Positions 37,451 to 50,000 of a DNA stretch of 64,000 nt are shown piece by piece; positions within the stretch are counted from its first letter, which is position 1, and each line of letters begins with the position of its first letter. Under the pieces are notes generated by a model. It was not told the DNA's origin. It ran no database searches and saw nothing but the letters and a program-made list of their open reading frames with translations. Position numbers and translations under genes: made by a program. Source of the stretch: Henningerozyma blattae CBS 6284 (taxonomy: Eukaryota > Ascomycota > Saccharomycetes > Saccharomycetales > Saccharomycetaceae); contig NC_020190.1 of assembly GCF_000315915.1 (NCBI RefSeq), forward strand, positions 989,863-1,053,862, read 5' to 3'.

Positions 37451-37843
37451 ATGGTAGCAAGTTCTAATACAATGGATATGAAAGACAAAACTAAAAAGAA
37501 TGCAGCTGATTTTTACGATGGTGCAATCGCAGTAGTAACTCTTGATAAGAATAATAATATCGTTAAGAGTACAGGTGAGGCAATTAATATGATGGGCGGT
37601 AAAAAGATTGAAGAAATGGCCAAGAATGAAAAGTTTAGGAACTATAGACAGAAGTCAGCAGATGAATTAGGTTCGTTTGGCATTCAAATGTGGAATAATA
37701 CAAAAGTTATATCCCATATCTTCAAAAAACCAGATGGTACAAGCGATGTAGTGTACACAAAGGCAAAGAATGTTGAGCATGGAACAGAAAAGGAAAAATT
37801 TAACGATACTCATCATGACAAAGATCCAGATATTGCAAAGTGA
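37451..37843 (+). CDS. EGO4: EGO-complex small subunit family protein (Ego2/Ego4-like)
   Basis: The 130-residue product resembles S. cerevisiae Ego4 (YNR034W-A, 98 residues) and Ego2 (YCR075W-A). These are roadblock-like small proteins of the vacuolar EGO/Ragulator-type complex and relatives acting on TORC1. The shared core runs through AVVTLDKNNNIVKSTGEA, the helix KSADELGSFGIQMW and the strand VISHIFKKPDG..DVVYTKAKN. The N-terminus (about 25 residues) and the charged C-terminus are longer than in the yeast proteins. Position between SOL and PAT1/ARC35 matches both WGD tracks, which supports the call. Function is by family. Confidence 0.75.
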   Translation: MVASSNTMDMKDKTKKNAADFYDGAIAVVTLDKNNNIVKSTGEAINMMGGKKIEEMAKNEKFRNYRQKSADELGSFGIQMWNNTKVISHIFKKPDGTSDVVYTKAKNVEHGTEKEKFNDTHHDKDPDIAK

Positions 37844-38217
37844 GTCTTTCCTATTGAGATTAGCTATCTCTTTTTCCAAGCACTTCAGTATAGCGGCCAT
37901 GTTAGAGTTTAATTTCTTGGTTTGATGGCACTTTAACTGATCTGCTCTCCTACTCGAATAGAAACTTTGGCTTTTTAATTATTCTGACCTTTTTTTTGGA
38001 TATGTTCATTCTTTTATATACTTTTACATTATTTTTAATAGTTTTAATTAATTAGTACTAATATAAATATTAAAAATTAAATTAAATTTTAATTAAGTTC
38101 ATTTAAAAAAAAGAAAGAAAAAAAAAATAACAGATCAAATAACATTATTATTAATATACATCATTTTAAATTAGCTGGATGCTCGGTCATGATATTTTTA
38201 AACTTTTTTTCCCCCAA
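37844..38217. other. Convergent EGO/PAT1 intergenic region
   Basis: This 374-bp AT-rich region has A-rich and T-rich runs at both gene ends, consistent with 3' processing signals. Nothing else is seen. Confidence 0.35.
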
Positions 38218-40373
38218 TTATTTCAACTCAGTAATTTCACCATCTCTTGACACTAATCCCATAACATTTAAGAATAAATTTAAATCTTGATACAGTTTTT
38301 GTTTCCCATACACTCTTGAATTGACCATTTGAGTTTCTTCAATCTTCCCCAATTCTTCAGCAAGATTGATAGTGCCGAAAATTTCATCTCTTATTTCATC
38401 GATAATTATTCTTTGGTGATTTAACTTACCACTCAAGGCTAATGAAGCCAAGAATTGCCAAATATAAGCTTGATCATAGAAGTTATTCCCATTACCATCA
38501 CTATTAGATGAATTATTGATAGAAGGGCTACTAGATAATGATGGGGTGCTACTATTAGTGGTAGTCAAATTATTATTGTTATTGTTGTGTAAAGAATTTA
38601 TTTTAATAATGTGTTGAATATATTCCTTTGGTGGGAAAACCAGCGACAATTTCGTTTCCAAATTAGTAAATAGTCTATCATAAACTTCATTCCATGTAGA
38701 AATTTCCGGTGACGACAAGACATTAGATCTATTGATATCTTGCTTAATTAATGCAGCTCTAGAGATTAAAACTGTGATTAAATTTAACCCAATTTTAGAG
38801 GTAGAGATAAATGACACATTATTATTCTTGATTAAGTGTAATAATAAACCCATAATTTCAATAAAATTGGCACTATTAGATAAAAAGGATACAATAATCT
38901 TTAAGAAAACCGCTTGGAATAAATCAATTTTCTTTAATTGATTATCAGTTGGTTCAGGATTGGTCTTATACGAACTGATGATAATAATATTTAAATGAGA
39001 TAATTCACTAAAGAATGTTTGTAATAATTTCAATTTCTGTTCTTTATCCAAGAAATTAAAAATACGTGGCATGATTTTAACACCTTTATCAAACGATAAC
39101 ATTGAAATATATGGACAAACTTCGAAGCTTTCATCACCAATATGTAAAGCATCCCATAGTGCGCTGTTATCGGTAGATTTACCGCTTCTTAATTGGGCTT
39201 CCAATTCCAATACTTCTTCATATATAGTTTCAATAGAAGATAGAACAAAATTTCTACCACCAGAACGTGACAAAACAGAACTACGATCAACAGAAGTAAA
39301 AGCATACGATGATCTTCTTCTTGTTCTAGAATGTTGGGTAATACCAACATTGTCTAAAGAACGAGTAACTTCATCAAGGTCAGGAGTAGAAGAGTGATTA
39401 GAAGACTTTTCAGTTTCATCTATAATCACGGTATCATCATTAACGATATGAGATGGAATTTGTAATTGTCTACGTGGAGCCTTACTATTCATTGAAGTAG
39501 AAATTCTACCAAGAACACCTTCCCGAGCAGCACTACCGTGATCTTTATTCTTCTGTGGTCTTTCCTTGGCCACAGTAACAGCCTTTTCAACTTGGTTTTG
39601 CATTCTTTGTAGCGCAACATCAGCTCGTTTATAACGGCCTCCTAACCTATGGCCAGAATGTTCCAAATAAGCACGAGCAATTAAATCCTTATTTGATTCA
39701 CCAATTACACCACCTCTTTGAATAATCTTATAAACTTGGAAATAAAAGTCCTCATTGTACGGATCTTCAGTAACGATTTGAGATAGTTGGTAACGAGTAA
39801 TAAAATCTTTATCACGAGGAGTCATTAAACCTGAATGTTTCAAAATCTTTTCAACCTTGGCATGGCGGGCTTGTAAACGTTTTTGTTCTTCAGCAGTTAA
39901 TGGTTCTCTTCTTTGGGATCCACGAGAAGAAGTTGATTTCAATGAATCATTTGGAGAATCAGGAGGTGGGGTTGGGATTAATTGACCATTCTTGATACCA
40001 AGTTGTACCAATTGTTGAGGTAATTGTTGAGGAGATTGGACTACTCCACCATGAAGTTGTTGGTGGGTTTGGACATGTTGAGGTTGGATTTGGTGTTGCA
40101 AGTTTGGAGCCTGTTGGTGGTGGTGTTGCTGTTGTTGGTTTTGTTGTTGTAGCAAAGCAGTCAATTGTTGCTGTTGAGGTTGTTGCTGATGAGGTTGCAG
40201 TTGGGGTTGTTGTTGAGGTTGTTGTTGTTGCATATTTGGTGGCATTGCAATTGGATGTTGAGGGTGCATCATCATCATACCACCCATTTGTGGGAATTGG
40301 GGATGAGCAAATTGAGGTGGAAAAGGACCGCCAAGTTGTTGTTGTTGAGGTGGCTGAGTATGTTGTTGCTGCT

Positions 40374-40426
<53 letters not shown>

Positions 40427-41025
40427 ATGAACCCTGGAGGAGGCATTGCATACTGGTGTTGCTGTTGCATTTGATGCAATTGTTGCATTTGACGTTGTTG
40501 TCTTTCAATTTCTTCAAGAGACAGAGCTTGTTCTGTACCAGTGGGTTGTTGTTGAATATCATTAGGATCTAATCCAACGTTTGCTAAGGTACTAGAATGG
40601 GCATTACCACCAACAGGTCCCCACAAGGATTCCATAGGTTTCAAATCAACTGCTTGATCAATTTGTTGTTGGTGGGAAGCCCCTGAAGTAGCAGCGGAGG
40701 CATAAGAGTGATTAGAAATTGTATGAGAGTTCATACTTCCATTAACATTAGTATTTGAAACTACAGGAGTGTTATTCGAAGAAGGTGTAGATCCATATCC
40801 AAAGTCAAATTCAGTAGTAAATTCCGTGTCAGCAGCGCCACCAAAGGTTTCCTCATTAAGATAATCATCCTCTTCTTGCTCATATTCACCTAACCCACGG
40901 TAAGTATCTTCGAAATCCAATGGGGTGGTACTATGTTTACGGGATTTTGAAGATTTCTTGCTGCCATTGTTATGTCCATGAGAGCCAGATCCTGGTATAG
41001 AAGTATCAAACCCAAAGAACGACAT
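38218..41025 (-). CDS. PAT1: mRNA decapping activator Pat1
   Basis: Pat1 links deadenylated mRNA, the Lsm1-7 ring and Dhh1 to decapping and P-body formation. The N-terminus MSFFGFDTSIPGSG is the conserved Dhh1-contacting start. A Pro/Gln-rich region follows with an uninterrupted run of about 21 glutamines encoded at about 40363-40425 by mixed CAA/CAG. The basic middle domain (KVEKILKHSGLMTPRDKDFITRYQLSQI) and the C-terminal helical Lsm-binding domain make up the rest. At 935 residues it exceeds the S. cerevisiae 796, mainly through the Gln region. The ATG at 41023-41025 is the start. Synteny: YCR077C. Confidence 0.95.
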
Positions 41026-41518
41026 CACTAGAAATAATCAAGTAATTAGTAGGTTAAAAAAAGTTATCTAGTTGCTAATTCGTAAATCACTGACGTTTGA
41101 GATTGGGTTATTTCTTTTTAAAACTTACACAACGTAAGATTGTTTGTTAATAAAAAATTAGAGACTGTGTTATCTTTTTTTAGTATCTTTTTTTTTTTCA
41201 ACCATTTTGTAAATCCACTGTTTTCGTCTTCAATTTTCAGAAAATAAATTTGAGCGAAATATAATAACATAATCGTGCCGAATGATGTATCACGTGAATA
41301 GGGCTAAAATATATAGAACTCTATGTAGTTACAATTATCAATTTACTTTTTTCTTACGTTATTTTATACTATTTTGAATATATACTGATCAATATATATA
41401 TAATAGTACACAGTACTTAGGGGATGGAATGGAAAGTCACGAAATAATGCACTACATGCTTAGAGAAATATTTCCATGGTTTACTAGTGTTAAATGGCTA
41501 CTTTATTTAAGATTATAT
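41026..41518. other. PAT1 upstream / ARC35 downstream region
   Basis: This 493-bp AT-rich region contains one CACGTG E-box near 41291. No gene is seen. Confidence 0.35.
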
Positions 41519-42526
41519 TTAGTAAACCATTTTTCTACCTGAGATTGTCTTTCTAGTATGTTCTTGTTCACCATTTTTATTTTCAGCGTCTTCTTCATCT
41601 TCATCATCTAGTTTAGCTCTATTCAATACTTTAACAAAAGTATTGACTCTATATCTCATTCTAGAATGCATATATGCTTTAGAACATTTAATATGATAAT
41701 GGAAATAGTTTCTAAATAAAGCTAAATGGCATATGGTGGAGAATTGTAATTCGGAAGTTTGGAAATGTCTTGGAAACAAAACAAATGTAATATATTTCTT
41801 TTGATCTGAATCGCTGCCAGCTTGTTGTCTATGGGTGTTGAAGAAGTTTTGAACTTCTAAAGGTGGTTCATGAGATACAAGGACTTGTGGAGAAGATTGA
41901 ATATTACGATTTCTTTTTCTAGCGTCAACGAATTCTTGTAAGAATACTTTCCCAAAAATCTTATCTGTTTCATCTTCAAAGATGGTTTCAAAAATTACTG
42001 TAACACGATCGTTAGATGGCTTAACAAAAAATTGTTCATTATCTCTGTGTTTAATATTAAATAAGACATCAGATAGTACAGGTGGTTCATCAACTGGGAC
42101 AGGAATCTTGCTCAATCTATCAAACTCTTCAAAAGCTAGATGGAATGGGTAACTAACTACTAAAACTTTTAAAAGGGATAAATAAACAACACCTTCTTGA
42201 GTTAACTTATTTAAATCAACAATCAAAGAGATATCATAAGCAGCTTCTGTTTGAGAAGATAATTGAATACCTGGATAGGCTTCTAATTTATCTTTTAAAT
42301 ATGATTGATAAGTTGACCCACAGCTTGCAACCGTTTGATAAGCCTTGGAACGGATACTAACCCATAACATAGATTTATCCTCGGGGGCATTAGATACATG
42401 GAAGGTGGTATAATCAAAATCAGAGACAATACGATCTAGGGTCAAAGGGCGACCAGCCAACTGAGCTTCGCGGGCTTCAGCAAGAGTCTTTTGTAATAAT
42501 AGATTGTGAGGGTCCAAATGTAACAT
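41519..42526 (-). CDS. ARC35: Arp2/3 complex subunit ARPC2 (Arc35)
   Basis: Arc35 is the ARPC2 subunit of the Arp2/3 complex, which nucleates branched actin at cortical patches. The 335-residue product matches the roughly 342-residue yeast protein. It starts with the conserved [12 protein letters not shown], continues through [12 protein letters not shown], and has the ARPC2 C-terminal helix with [22 protein letters not shown]. The acidic C-terminal tail ([17 protein letters not shown]) is variable in the family. Strand and order ARC35-MRPS12-RSM19-DBP6 equal YNR035C-YNR038W exactly. Confidence 0.97.
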   Translation of the reverse strand: MLHLDPHNLLLQKTLAEAREAQLAGRPLTLDRIVSDFDYTTFHVSNAPEDKSMLWVSIRSKAYQTVASCGSTYQSYLKDKLEAYPGIQLSSQTEAAYDISLIVDLNKLTQEGVVYLSLLKVLVVSYPFHLAFEEFDRLSKIPVPVDEPPVLSDVLFNIKHRDNEQFFVKPSNDRVTVIFETIFEDETDKIFGKVFLQEFVDARKRNRNIQSSPQVLVSHEPPLEVQNFFNTHRQQAGSDSDQKKYITFVLFPRHFQTSELQFSTICHLALFRNYFHYHIKCSKAYMHSRMRYRVNTFVKVLNRAKLDDEDEEDAENKNGEQEHTRKTISGRKMVY

Positions 42527-42911
42527 TAAAGACAGTTATGAATTGTATAGATTGGATAGTGATCAACTTCAGGAGTCAATTGGCAACCTTGATCCATCCC
42601 TGAAACGTTCAACTCTTTATATACTACTTTTTCACTTAAAATACAGTTGAGATACACGCTTCTTTCTCGGGGCCTCCTTTCCTCTTTGGCCGTGAAATTT
42701 ATCGCTCCGTACGAAAAGATAAAACAAGTGGCTTTGATACATATCATTTGACTTATATAATGCAAACACCAAACAGAAATTAGGGACATCATTAGAGTCA
42801 ATTATGGAATATGTAAGAGAATAATGATACAGAAATATAGATGAGTATATATACCTATTTACAGTATGGGTGTGTGCTGAATATCATGGTGATGGTAGGA
42901 ATGCATTATGT
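42527..42911. other. ARC35 upstream region
   Basis: This 385-bp region carries the ARC35 promoter and the MRPS12 3' end. A GC-richer patch near 42640-42710 stands out, but no known motif is recognised. Confidence 0.35.
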
Positions 42912-43454
42912 CTAAGCAGTCTTTTCCCCTGGCTTCTTGACACCATACTTTGATCTCGAAGTAATTCTGTTTGCCACACCAGACAAGTCACCAGCACCTC
43001 TAATTAGATGATACTTAACACCTGGTAAGTCTTGGCATCTACCACCTCGTACGTATACAATTGAATGTTCTTGAATATTATGGCCTTCTCCTGGAATATA
43101 TGCAGAAACTATATTACCATTGCTTAATCTTACACGAGCAGCCTTACGTTGAGCAGAATTTGGTTTTTTTGGCTTTAGGACCAACACACGTAATACGACA
43201 CCTTTACGTTGAGGGCACACTTGTAGGTCTGGGGCTTTCGAAGGTGCATTGCTACGGCGGTGGTTAGGATTACCCAATACACTACTCTTTTTAGCTCTCT
43301 TGATTTGATTTAATGTTGCCCAAACTGGTTGACTTGTCGCAAATGTTCTAGAAACCAAAGGTGATTGCATAGTAGCCAAAGGTAAGGATTTAGAGAAAAT
43401 GGAAGCTGTTCCATTTTTAAAAGCACTATTAAACATACGGTTAAATACGCTCAT
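42912..43454 (-). CDS. MRPS12: Mitochondrial small-subunit ribosomal protein uS12m
   Basis: This is the mitochondrial S12 of the ribosomal decoding centre. The 180-residue product has a mitochondrial presequence (about 1-45, rich in Ser, Phe, Arg and Lys, with [15 protein letters not shown]). The strongly conserved S12 fold follows: [50 protein letters not shown] and [19 protein letters not shown]. The decoding-site motif PNSAQRKA is intact. It is somewhat longer than the S. cerevisiae protein (about 153), all in the presequence. Synteny: YNR036C. Confidence 0.97.
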   Translation of the reverse strand: MSVFNRMFNSAFKNGTASIFSKSLPLATMQSPLVSRTFATSQPVWATLNQIKRAKKSSVLGNPNHRRSNAPSKAPDLQVCPQRKGVVLRVLVLKPKKPNSAQRKAARVRLSNGNIVSAYIPGEGHNIQEHSIVYVRGGRCQDLPGVKYHLIRGAGDLSGVANRITSRSKYGVKKPGEKTA

Positions 43455-43951
43455 TTCACTAACTTATCTTGATTGTAATTGTATTAGTAGCTTGATTATT
43501 TGTTTTGTACAGTATTGTTTTATGTACATTAGTCTATTGTAGAATTTAAATTTAGCTGAGCTAACAAATTTTCTGATTTGCCCTTATAAAGTTTCGGTCA
43601 CATGCCTTGAGAATTTTATATTTTGGAGGAATAGTTTTCATTTAATATTGTTTGATATGGGTAGAAAAAGAATAGTAAGACAATTCAAATAAACAAAATA
43701 TGAATCACTTTAATAACCCAAAACTGTTTTTTGGAGTATTTTTTTTAGTATAAAATCAATAGATACGTGTCTATATGTAATTTTGAAGTCTAAACGAAAT
43801 ATAACAGTCTGAAAAATAAATTATATGCTATATAGATACAAAATTTACATAAAGTGGTTATATTTCGTGCCGTCTTTAATGTTTTAAGTGGGAATATGAA
43901 TGTGGGATGAACATGTTGAAAAATACAGAGGCAGATGATAGATATGTATAC
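43455..43951. other. MRPS12 upstream / RSM19 downstream region
   Basis: This 497-bp AT-rich region has no coding signal and no recognised site. Confidence 0.35.
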
Positions 43952-44230
43952 TTACTTGTTCTTAGTTTGAGTATAACTGAACTTCTTTCTCGTTGGAGCA
44001 AACTGACCCAATTTATAGCCAACCATATCTTTGGTGACTTCAAAAGCAACGTACTCTTTTCCATTGTGTACCTGAAATTTTAAACCAACGAATTGTGGTA
44101 GTATTGTAGCACTTCTGGCATTTGTACGGATAGCCATTCCAGGATTTTTAATGGCTTGTTGTATTGGAAGTGGTACAATATTAGGACCCTTCCAAGCTGC
44201 TCTAGAACACAATCGTAAGGATGGAATCAT
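43952..44230 (-). CDS. RSM19: Mitochondrial small-subunit ribosomal protein uS19m
   Basis: This 92-residue mitochondrial S19 protein matches Rsm19 (YNR037C, about 91 residues). The family signature is complete: [60 protein letters not shown]. It lies in the head of the small mitoribosomal subunit. The ATG at 44228-44230 fits the family start. It is divergent from DBP6, with 301 bp between them. Confidence 0.97.
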   Translation of the reverse strand: MIPSLRLCSRAAWKGPNIVPLPIQQAIKNPGMAIRTNARSATILPQFVGLKFQVHNGKEYVAFEVTKDMVGYKLGQFAPTRKKFSYTQTKNK

Positions 44231-44531
44231 TGTTGCCTATGTTGGTGTATATCTTCAATGTTTAGAAACAACTATAAATAAATGTGTTATAATATTTAAC
44301 TTTCTGCCTTTTTACTTAGTAAGTGTAAAATGAATCCTTTATTTTTGGAGATCCACGGAGCGGAAAATAAAATTTTGAGATGAGCTCAATATTATGTTAA
44401 AAAAAAAATTATTTATTCAATTATTAATTTCTATCAATTTACAAATAGATATTACAACATCTCATTTTCCTTTGATATACATCTCTATTGGAAACGACTA
44501 ATTTATCTGATTAGATAGATATTAAGGAAGA
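44231..44531 (+). promoter_or_regulatory. RSM19/DBP6 divergent promoter with RRPE and PAC-like motifs
   Basis: AAAATTTT (44369-44376), an RRPE-like core, is directly followed by GAGATGAGCT (44377-44386), a PAC element with one mismatch to GCGATGAGCT. They lie about 145-165 bp before the DBP6 ATG. The pair is the usual signature of the ribosome-biogenesis regulon, matching Dbp6's role. Confidence 0.65.
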
Positions 44532-46535
44532 ATGTTTGCTCTACGATTTGATCCTAATAAAGTCACTGAAGATAACACTAAAAATGATGAGACAAAATAT
44601 AGCAAACTAATTCCAATGAAAAGAAAAAATGAAGATAAAGATGAGGATTCAGTATCTTCAGAAGAAGAAGAAGAAAATATGGAAGAAAAACTAAAGGAAG
44701 AAGTTCATGAAAAGAATCATTCTGATAAAAATAAAGAAAATACTAGTGAAAGTGAAAATGAATCGGATGAGGATGGTGATGTTGATATGTCAAACAAGCC
44801 TAAACTTGAAAACGCTCAACCAGATATAAATCCAATTTCATTAGATAATATTTCAGATAAACATACATCTGTTCTATCAAGATTTCAACAAACTCTCTCA
44901 TTACAAGGTAAAATAGATGCATCAGAACTGGTATCAGAAAATGATGATAAAGAAGACAAGATAGCATCTGAATATATTCATGATTTGAGTCAAATACCTC
45001 AACCTGCTATTGTAAGAGACATTACAACTGAAGAGCGTAAAGCCAATGATGAACATAACTCCAAATCGATGGCTTGGATTAACACAACAAAAATTTATTA
45101 CGATAACACAATGGTGAAGCAATATGATGCTTATTCAAATCAATTACGCCCCAAACTATTACAAAATATTATTAAATATTACTCCAAAGAAACTTTTCCA
45201 ATTCAAACTATATTATTGGACACAGTTTTACCCATTTTAAATTTTTCCTTATCCATTACTAAAAAACATTTTACTAGGAGAGTTGGTGATATCTTAGTTA
45301 ATGCTTCCACTGGTTCTGGTAAAACTTTAGGCTATTGTATTCCAATAATTCAAGCTTTATCCTCCAGAAAAGTTAATAAATTGAGATCATTAATTATACT
45401 TCCTACAAAATTATTAATTAATCAAGTGTTTGATACTTTATCTAAATTGGCTGAAGGAACAAGTTTAATTATTAGTATTTCTAAATTAGAGAATTCACTA
45501 AAGGAGGAGCATCAAAAGTTTCTAAAACAAGAACCAGATATTTTAATAATGACACCGGGTAGATTAGTGGACCATCTACAATTAAATTCGATTAATTTAA
45601 AAAACCTTAAAATGCTAGTTTTAGATGAAGCTGATCGTCTTTTAAATCAATCATTTCAAAATTGGTGTTCTGAATTAATGAACAAGATTAAACTCGAAAA
45701 AAATGATAAACTACCAGGTAATATAATTAAATTTGTATTCTCAGCTACATTAACTACAAATACAGAAAAATTAAACAAACTTCAATTTTATAAGCCTAAA
45801 TTGTTTATTATGGATACTGTGAAATTATATAATTTGCCAACTACATTACAAGAATTTAACATCAATATCCCAACGGCAAAGAGTGTCTATAAACCTTTAA
45901 TTTTGTTGCGTCTGTTTGCTAACTTGAAACGTTCCAAAATTTTAGTATTTGTCAAATCGAATGAAGCCTCTTTAAGATTGGCATCTTTGTTAAAAATGAT
46001 GAACGATAAGAATTTAATTACTGAAACCCAAGACATCAGCTCAATTAATTCTAACAATTCTCGTACGGATAATAAGAGATTAGTAAATGCATTTTCGTCA
46101 ACAATTGAAAATTCCATTAATAAAATTTTAATCACCACAGATTTGATATCAAGAGGTATCGATATCAATGATATTACACATGTTATAAATTATGATCTAC
46201 CAATTTCCTCACAACAATATGTTCACCGATGTGGTAGAACTGCCAGAGCTGGGTCTGAGGGTCAGGCTTATAATATGCTAGTTGGTAAAGGTGAAAAACA
46301 GTTTTGGACTCAACAAATCGATAATGATATTAGTAGAGATATTGGAGGTTATACTCCCCAACTATGGGGCCATCCATCTGGAAACGCAACTGATGATAAA
46401 GACGACGATAGTGTGGATTCCAACGCATCTAAAAAATCAACAGCACTTTCTGAACTACTGTCTATATCAAAACATGAAGACGAAATATACAAAGAATGCT
46501 TACAGACTTTAAAACAACTAAGCTTAGTAAAATAG
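44532..46535 (+). CDS. DBP6: DEAD-box ATP-dependent RNA helicase Dbp6
   Basis: Dbp6 is a nucleolar RNA helicase needed for early assembly of the 60S subunit. The 667-residue product has an acidic, Lys/Glu-rich N-terminal region (about 1-110) and then the helicase core. Motif I ASTGSGKT lies near residues 258-265, motif II VLDEADRLL near 363, motif III SAT near 403 and motif VI HRCGRTARAG near 564. The acidic N-terminus is a Dbp6 feature that separates it from other DEAD-box proteins. The C-terminus ends soon after the core. Synteny: YNR038W. Confidence 0.95.
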   Translation: MFALRFDPNKVTEDNTKNDETKYSKLIPMKRKNEDKDEDSVSSEEEEENMEEKLKEEVHEKNHSDKNKENTSESENESDEDGDVDMSNKPKLENAQPDINPISLDNISDKHTSVLSRFQQTLSLQGKIDASELVSENDDKEDKIASEYIHDLSQIPQPAIVRDITTEERKANDEHNSKSMAWINTTKIYYDNTMVKQYDAYSNQLRPKLLQNIIKYYSKETFPIQTILLDTVLPILNFSLSITKKHFTRRVGDILVNASTGSGKTLGYCIPIIQALSSRKVNKLRSLIILPTKLLINQVFDTLSKLAEGTSLIISISKLENSLKEEHQKFLKQEPDILIMTPGRLVDHLQLNSINLKNLKMLVLDEADRLLNQSFQNWCSELMNKIKLEKNDKLPGNIIKFVFSATLTTNTEKLNKLQFYKPKLFIMDTVKLYNLPTTLQEFNINIPTAKSVYKPLILLRLFANLKRSKILVFVKSNEASLRLASLLKMMNDKNLITETQDISSINSNNSRTDNKRLVNAFSSTIENSINKILITTDLISRGIDINDITHVINYDLPISSQQYVHRCGRTARAGSEGQAYNMLVGKGEKQFWTQQIDNDISRDIGGYTPQLWGHPSGNATDDKDDDSVDSNASKKSTALSELLSISKHEDEIYKECLQTLKQLSLVK

Positions 46536-47081
46536 TTTTAATGGACGGTAACCCCCCAATATTCTCCACTTATATATGTAGTATTATCGAAACTTCTTTT
46601 TTTATATGTATATTATTTAATCGTTAGAACTATGTAATTTATAGAAAGCATAATAGACTAACGTTTTCGATGTTCTCATATCTATATATCTTAATTTTGA
46701 GCGACACAATTTGTCTTTTTAGTACCATTGTTAAACAATGATTATTTTAATTTATTAGCCTTGAAAAACTCATACAAAAATTAAATCAAAATTAAGCTCT
46801 ATAGGAGTCTAATAGCACCTTAGTAACATACCACTGTCAATTTGTTTTACCAACATATTCTATTTTCATATTAGTACTATTATGCCTAGCAGCTCGAGCT
46901 TTCTTTCATCCGGAATTTTAACAGGTAAGAAAAATGGCCCTCTAGTGCACATTTTGTAGGTTATTTAGAGGAAATGCGTGTCAATATTTACAAAAATTTG
47001 GCTAATACTTAAAGGGTAGATATTAATACTAATAAAAACCACAGTTACAAGGCTTCAAAAGTCTGAATATACCCTAATACA
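46536..47081. other. DBP6/SRB8 intergenic region
   Basis: This 546-bp AT-rich region between two genes in tandem holds the DBP6 3' end and the SRB8 promoter. No specific motif is recognised. It is also a junction between the two WGD tracks (YNR038W to YCR081W). Confidence 0.35.
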
Positions 47082-50000
47082 ATGCTCCCTACTAAATATC
47101 TTCTGACACCTCCAGAAGAACTCCATCCATATGTACCAGACTATTTGCGTGATACACAAGCTGCTATATACCCAGATTTTGATCCTTGGCAACATACAAA
47201 AGATGAGGACACTATAATGACTAATTTTGTTTCCAAAGGGTATTATACAACATCGAAAGTTAATTTTGAAAGTGTTTCAGCAAGGTCGAGCCTTCAAGAT
47301 TCATTACCAAAACTAACAGTGCAATTAGCATCTCAATTCAGTAATGTTGTTAAGTTAAGGGAAGAAGAAGTCAATAGAATTCCTGCTTTACCAAAAAATT
47401 TTGAAGGAACTTTATTTAACGATTTAAGTGGCCCTGGATTCAGTCTACCTACAAGAATAACATTGACTGATCATAAGAGGGAATTATGGCTGCAAGAATT
47501 AAGCTCTTCTTATGCATCGTTATCCAAGATATCTAAATATGTTCCACATGGACTGAAGAGGCGACAGGTACTGGAACAGTGCTATATGAAACAAATACCT
47601 ATCAAACGTGCTATTTGGCTAATAAAATGTTGTTATTCTTTGGAATGGAAATCATTAATGATAAAGAATCAAAATAAAAATGAGAACACGAATAACATTA
47701 ATTTTCAATTGTTAAAGGATTGGACAGATAATTATGTGTTTATTATGGAAAAACTAATCTTCGAAATGAATACATATAGTGATGATCAAATAAGACTGAA
47801 AGTCTGGAAATCAGAGATTAATTATTTTTTAAAACTTATTGGGAATTGCTACAGCTTAAATTTATTGAATAAAGAAGTATTTCATCATTGGTTAGTAGAA
47901 TTTTTTTCTAAAGTAGAGAATTTTGAGTTCTTACCATTAACATTGCATATATTGACTACATTTTGGGATGGCATCTGTCAGCCAAATAATATATCAGATA
48001 ACTCACAACCTTTTTTCTTAGTTTCTAAAATTGTCGAAACTTTATTACAAAAATATTATCAAATCTCTAATGCAAAATCTATGATAAATGATCAAAAATA
48101 TATCATAAATGATATCAAAAAAAATAACTCAATTAAGAAAGCAATTTTAAATACAATAAAATCATTGGTAATTAAATTATTTCAAACTCAATCTTTAGAG
48201 ATATTTTTATTTCCGAATTCTAGCTGGGATACATATAAACCATGCTTATATGAAATACTAAATACAAATAACGATACATCTCGCATGACAAATGATATAA
48301 GAAGAAAACTGGAGCTAGTTAGTTACAGGAATGAATCTTTAAAATTTAGCATTTATCCAATTGAGAAAAGTTTAGGCAATGATCCTGCAAACTATTTCCC
48401 AGCTCCAGATTCCAATAATGAGTATATAACACAACTGAAGTCAGTTGATGTAAAATTCACTAAATTGTTGGATAATAATTCAATAGATTATGACTGGTCT
48501 ACTTATATTGATAGGGAAAGTTTTTCAGTAGGCCATGTTCTACAATTGTTAATATGGACGATCCATCCTTCTCGTAAAGATCATATAGATTCAATTCATT
48601 TAGCTACTAAAATATTATTATTAAGAATCAACAGTATGGAAGGATCACAAGAATATGTTTTCGAAGATACAATTTGGTCATTAGTGTTTAGAATTTCAAA
48701 GATAAAACCAGAAAATAGGAATTCATTTGTTAATCTAGAGTGCTTATATCGGTTACTTAATCTGCTTATCGTATATGGCATTATTAAAGTTCCAACGTAT
48801 ATTAGAAAATTGATTAGTTCAGGAATATTGTATTTGAGTGATTCTACAGATAAATTTTTCCATTGTGATGTTTTAATTAACTTAAATATCTCTCCTCTAA
48901 CAAAAAGCCAGTACAATATGGTCCTAAAAAATATGATGGAATATGACACTTCATATTTTGAGAATTATACTTATGATAAATTATTAGTAATGTCAGAAGA
49001 ATTAAAACAAAACTTATTAAATGGCCAAGATGATTTTGATCCAGAAAGTTACCCATTAAGTGTGAAATCCATGGTTTCAGAATGGTATCTGTCGTACTTA
49101 TGCAATGGCGATCTGAAAATGATAGATAAAGGTAGCTTACTGAGAAATTTTAGAATATTTAAAAATAAGTTGGAGGGATCTCACCATCTATACAAATGGC
49201 TTGAATTTATCGTTTATCATCAGTTAATGGAAAATATTGAAACGTTGGAGGCCTTAATGGATATTTTAATGTGCAATGAAAAAATATTCTCCCAATTTAT
49301 TAATGACCATATACTTTTCATAAAGACATTCATCTTTATATATATTAACATTCTCAAGGTTAAAGATTCGGATGCATATTTCGTTACGTCTTTTATGCCA
49401 TTTTGGAAATTTGTGATGAAATGTTTCCCAGTAGAAATTACTATTGACGAAGATTTGAGAAACAAAATGTCATCAGTATACGAAAATGAAAAATTAAAAA
49501 TTGAAAAACTTACGAAGGAGAAACAATTATGCTATTCTATTCATGATAACTTAGTTAATGAAAAATCTGAACATAATATTAAATCCAATAGCCCTGGATC
49601 TACACCAAATAATAACTCTGTAACCCCTACTAATAGACCTTCTTGGAATTTTACTGAAATCTTTCAAATTAATATTAGAATATTGCTAGGTAAAAATAAT
49701 TCAGTTCAAGAACAAAGCAGATCAAGGAAAATAATGTTGTTATTAAAAGGTAGCAATGTAAGAGAATACAACAAATTTATTTCAATATTTTTAAAGAGAA
49801 AAGATTTTAAATTGTATGATTTATACTTTTTAATTGGATCTAAATTACTAACATTAGAACAGATTCAAAAAATATTGGGGTATGAATACATAATGCAATT
49901 AATATCAATAAATTCGTGTGAAGATTCACTAGAAATGATTACACCATATTTTGAAATTCATTGTTTCCAATTCATTGTTAATAATTTTCAAAATATTTCA

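Noticed and set aside
40104..40572. Two long plus-strand frames rich in Val or Leu
   Set aside because: They are the antisense of the PAT1 glutamine region.
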